From Candidatus Limivicinus faecipullorum (GTDB taxonomy: Bacteria; Bacillota; Clostridia; Oscillospirales; Oscillospiraceae): 23,383 bases of DNA. Shown one piece after another: positions 22,501 through 23,383 of the stretch. The position numbers were made by a program, and so were the translations under genes. The first letter of the stretch is position 1; each line of letters starts with the position of its first letter. The stretch is from the NCBI GenBank assembly GCA_018711755.1, contig DVHY01000094.1, positions 1-23,383 on the forward strand, read 5' to 3'. The notes beneath the pieces were generated by a model. It worked only from the letters and a program-made list of their open reading frames with translations. It did no database searches and was not told the origin of the DNA.

Positions 22501-23098
22501 AGGCTACGGCGGCGTGGACCACGTCCTGGCCTCCGGCGAGGATGTGAACATCTTCGTGTTCAATACCGAGGTCTACTCCAACACCGGCGGACAGGCTTCC
22601 AAGGCCTCCAACATCGGCCAGGTGGCACAGTTTGCCGCAGCCGGTAAGGAGATCAAGTCCAAGTCCCTGGCCGAGATGGCCATGACCTACGGCTATGTGT
22701 ACGTGGCCCAGATCGCCATGGGCGCCAACAGCGTCCAGACCCTGAAGGCCATTGCCGAGGCCGAGGCCCACAAGGGACCCTCCCTCATCATCGCCTACGC
22801 TCCCTGCGAGATGCACAGCATCAAGGGCGGCATGGAGAACTGCCAGAAGGAGATGGACAAGGCCGTCAAGTGCGGTTACTGGAACCTCTTCCGCTTCAAC
22901 CCCGACGCCGAGAAGCCCTTCACTCTGGACAGCAAGGCTCCCGCCGGCGGCTACCAGGAGTTTTTGATGAACGAGGCCCGCTACAGCCGTCTGACCCGGG
23001 AGTTCCCCGAGCGTGCAGACCGTCTGTTTGCCGCTTCCGAGGCCAACGCCAAGGCCCGTTACGAGCACCTGATGAAGCTGGTCTCCCTCTACGAGTAA
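19571..23098 (+). CDS. nifJ: Pyruvate:ferredoxin (flavodoxin) oxidoreductase
   Basis: This 1175-residue enzyme converts pyruvate and CoA to acetyl-CoA, CO2 and reduced ferredoxin, the central oxidative step of fermentation in anaerobes. All domains are fused in one chain, as in homodimeric enzymes. The pyruvate site is near YPITPSSP (28-35). Two [4Fe-4S] clusters use Cys696/699/702/706 and Cys753/756/759/763. The proximal cluster uses Cys818, 821, 846 and 1079. Thiamine diphosphate binds at GDGWAYDIGYGG (970-981) and NTEVYSNTGGQASK. ATG 19571 is chosen for family fit (MQRHFKTMDGNTAAAHVSYA) with GGAGAT 10 bases upstream; the frame is open to 19535. Isoleucine codons are mostly ATC, unlike the ATA-rich neighbours, which fits very high expression. 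Confidence 0.97.
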   Translation: MQRHFKTMDGNTAAAHVSYAFTEVAAIYPITPSSPMADYVDQWSAAGRKNIFGSTVKVQEMQAESGAAGAVHGSLNAGALTTTYTASQGLLLMIPNMYKIAGELLPGVFHVSARTVASHTLNIFGDHSDVMACRQTGFAMLAESNVQEVMDLAPVAHLAAIKGRVPFLNFFDGFRTSHELQKIQVWDYDDLKDMVDMDAVEAFRARALNSQHPVMRGSHENGDIFFQNREASNKYYEAVPAIVEEYMGKINEKLGTNYQLFNYYGAPDADRVIVAMGSICDVAEEVIDYLTAHGEKVGLVKCRLYRPFCPDKLIAAIPATAKKIAVLDRTKEPGAQGEPLYLDVVTALRNAGMNDVSVIGGRYGLGSKDTPPSSVFAVYNELKKADAKRQFTIGIVDDVTNMSLEEVPAPNTAAEGTIECKFWGLGGDGTVGANKNSIKIIGDHTDKFVQAYFQYDSKKTGGVTISHLRFGDKPIKSPYYINKADFVACHVPSYITKGFPIVRDVKPGGVFLVNCQWSFEELEHHLDAASKRYIAKNNIQLYMINAIDLAKKIGMGKRTNTILQSAFFSLAKVMPEEEAIQYMKDAALHSYLKKGQDVVDMNYAAIDAGATAYVKVDVPAAWAEAEDTKTAEVKTGREKTVKMVSAILDPVDKMDGDSLPVSAFVDHADGTFELGASAYEKRGIAVSVPKWDAEKCIQCNRCAFVCPHATIRPFALTEEEAAAAPAQAKIVPIKVGKGKDTYKFSMAVSTLDCMGCGVCVGQCPAHAIEMVPMESQIEQQEVFDYMVSKVSQKKDMFVPTDVKFSQFAQPYLEFSGSCAGCAETSYARLITQLFGDHMIISNATGCSSIWGGPAATSPYTVNKEGKGPAWANSLFEDNAEHGLGIYLGQKKIRDDVKPSVEYIAANTSDEELKKAAEDYLATYDDGNANQEPSKRLVALLEQKGACCDAAAQVLKKKDYLNKKSCWIFGGDGWAYDIGYGGVDHVLASGEDVNIFVFNTEVYSNTGGQASKASNIGQVAQFAAAGKEIKSKSLAEMAMTYGYVYVAQIAMGANSVQTLKAIAEAEAHKGPSLIIAYAPCEMHSIKGGMENCQKEMDKAVKCGYWNLFRFNPDAEKPFTLDSKAPAGGYQEFLMNEARYSRLTREFPERADRLFAASEANAKARYEHLMKLVSLYE

Positions 23099-23130
23099 GA
23101 CCGCAGACAAGGGCTCAGCAGCCTGAAACA

Positions 23131-23160
23131 GCATAAGAACAACAAGCATAAGAACAACAA
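23131..23160 (+). repeat. Two perfect tandem copies of a 15-base unit
   Basis: GCATAAGAACAACAA occurs twice head to tail (23131-23145 and 23146-23160), directly between the nifJ stop and the following hairpin. The unit is A-rich and unstructured. It looks like a recent slippage or duplication. Confidence 0.9.
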
Positions 23161-23164
23161 CAGC

Positions 23165-23188
23165 AGCGCCGGGCGTGAGCCCGGCGCT
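23165..23188 (+). terminator. Strong hairpin after nifJ
   Basis: AGCGCCGGGC-GTGA-GCCCGGCGCT is a perfect 10-base stem with a GTGA (GNRA-type) tetraloop, 66 bases after the nifJ stop. No T run follows on the plus strand, so it is more likely a 3'-end stabiliser or processing site than a classical terminator. Confidence 0.55.
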
Positions 23189-23376
23189 CAGACTGTCGAA
23201 AAACCATAAAATAAATGAAAAACAATAGAGCAGCGGGGGAGCGCGAGGGGGCAAGGCCCGCCTCGCATTTCAATAAGCCGCCACAGAAAAGCCTTGAAAA
23301 TCAAGGCTTTTCGGGCGCAGCAGCATTTTGCCCTTGGCAAAATGCTTGGCGGGAGAAGCGCAGTCAAAAAAGTCTG
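23189..23376. repeat. Hairpin-dense intergenic element
   Basis: No gene is seen here. The stretch is flanked by CAGACT (23189-23194) and AGTCTG (23371-23376). It holds three strong hairpins: GCGAGG-GGGC-AAG-GCCC-G-CCTCGC (23243-23266), a perfect 12-base stem GAAAAGCCTTGA with an AAA loop (23286-23312), and a perfect 10-base stem GCATTTTGCC with a CTT loop (23323-23345). The pattern fits a palindromic intergenic repeat, a small non-autonomous mobile element or a structured RNA. I cannot tell which from one copy. Confidence 0.45.
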
Positions 23377-23383
23377 TAAGGAC

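Noticed and set aside
23131..23160. Possible CRISPR repeat
   Set aside because: The two copies are directly adjacent with no spacer, the unit is only 15 bases, and there are no cas genes.
19526..23254. A 1242-codon open frame on the minus strand opposite nifJ
   Set aside because: It is rich in Gly, Val, Leu and His with no motif, and it mirrors the strongly biased codon use of nifJ, which has every expected catalytic motif. It is a shadow frame.

Overview
This window looks like a chromosome segment of a GC-rich, anaerobic, low-copy Clostridia bacterium, probably in or near the Oscillospiraceae/Ruminococcaceae. The reasons are a dnaG-rpoD operon, a Noc-type ParB, a YlmC/YmxH-type PRC-barrel protein, the YloU/FakA pair, canonical GGAGG ribosome binding sites, frequent ATA isoleucine codons, and a large homodimeric pyruvate:ferredoxin oxidoreductase. 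The taxon is inferred from gene content only.

Layout. Bases 1-131 are the right end of an IS3-family insertion sequence, including the last 22 codons of its transposase. From 161 to 12259 nearly everything is on the minus strand. Read in transcription order this is: an MBOAT O-acyltransferase and an SGNH partner (12259-9799), noc/parB (9630-8800), a YlmC-like protein (8726-8448), a lipoprotein-hflX-yigZ operon (8382-5626), then dgt-dnaG-rpoD (5466-1427) and a MalY/PatB-type aminotransferase (1357-161). At 12260-12460 two strong divergent sigma-A promoters face away from each other. The plus-strand unit (12461-16190) encodes a complete polar amino acid ABC importer followed by an AbgB-like M20 amidohydrolase, so it probably imports an amide-linked amino acid and cleaves it. 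A separate promoter then drives a PnuC-family transporter (16370-17065). FakA and its YloU/Asp23 partner (18832-17159 and 19220-18870) run on the minus strand, and nifJ (19571-23098) runs divergently on the plus strand.

The most striking element is the roughly 100-base leader of the PnuC-family gene. A clear promoter (TTGCCT-17-TATACT) is followed by two back-to-back hairpins. Next comes a long intrinsic terminator (17-base arms, one mismatch, then six T) whose left arm overlaps the right arm of the second hairpin. The two folds are mutually exclusive, and the T run ends just before the ribosome binding site. This is the layout of a riboswitch or attenuator, and I do not recognise its class. 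A second terminator-like hairpin sits in the 5' leader of dgt-dnaG-rpoD. A third structure-rich stretch (four strong hairpins, probably a repeat element or small RNA) follows nifJ at the right edge.

I see no tRNA or rRNA gene, CRISPR array, prophage or defence gene. The rest of the gene content is ordinary housekeeping and metabolism.
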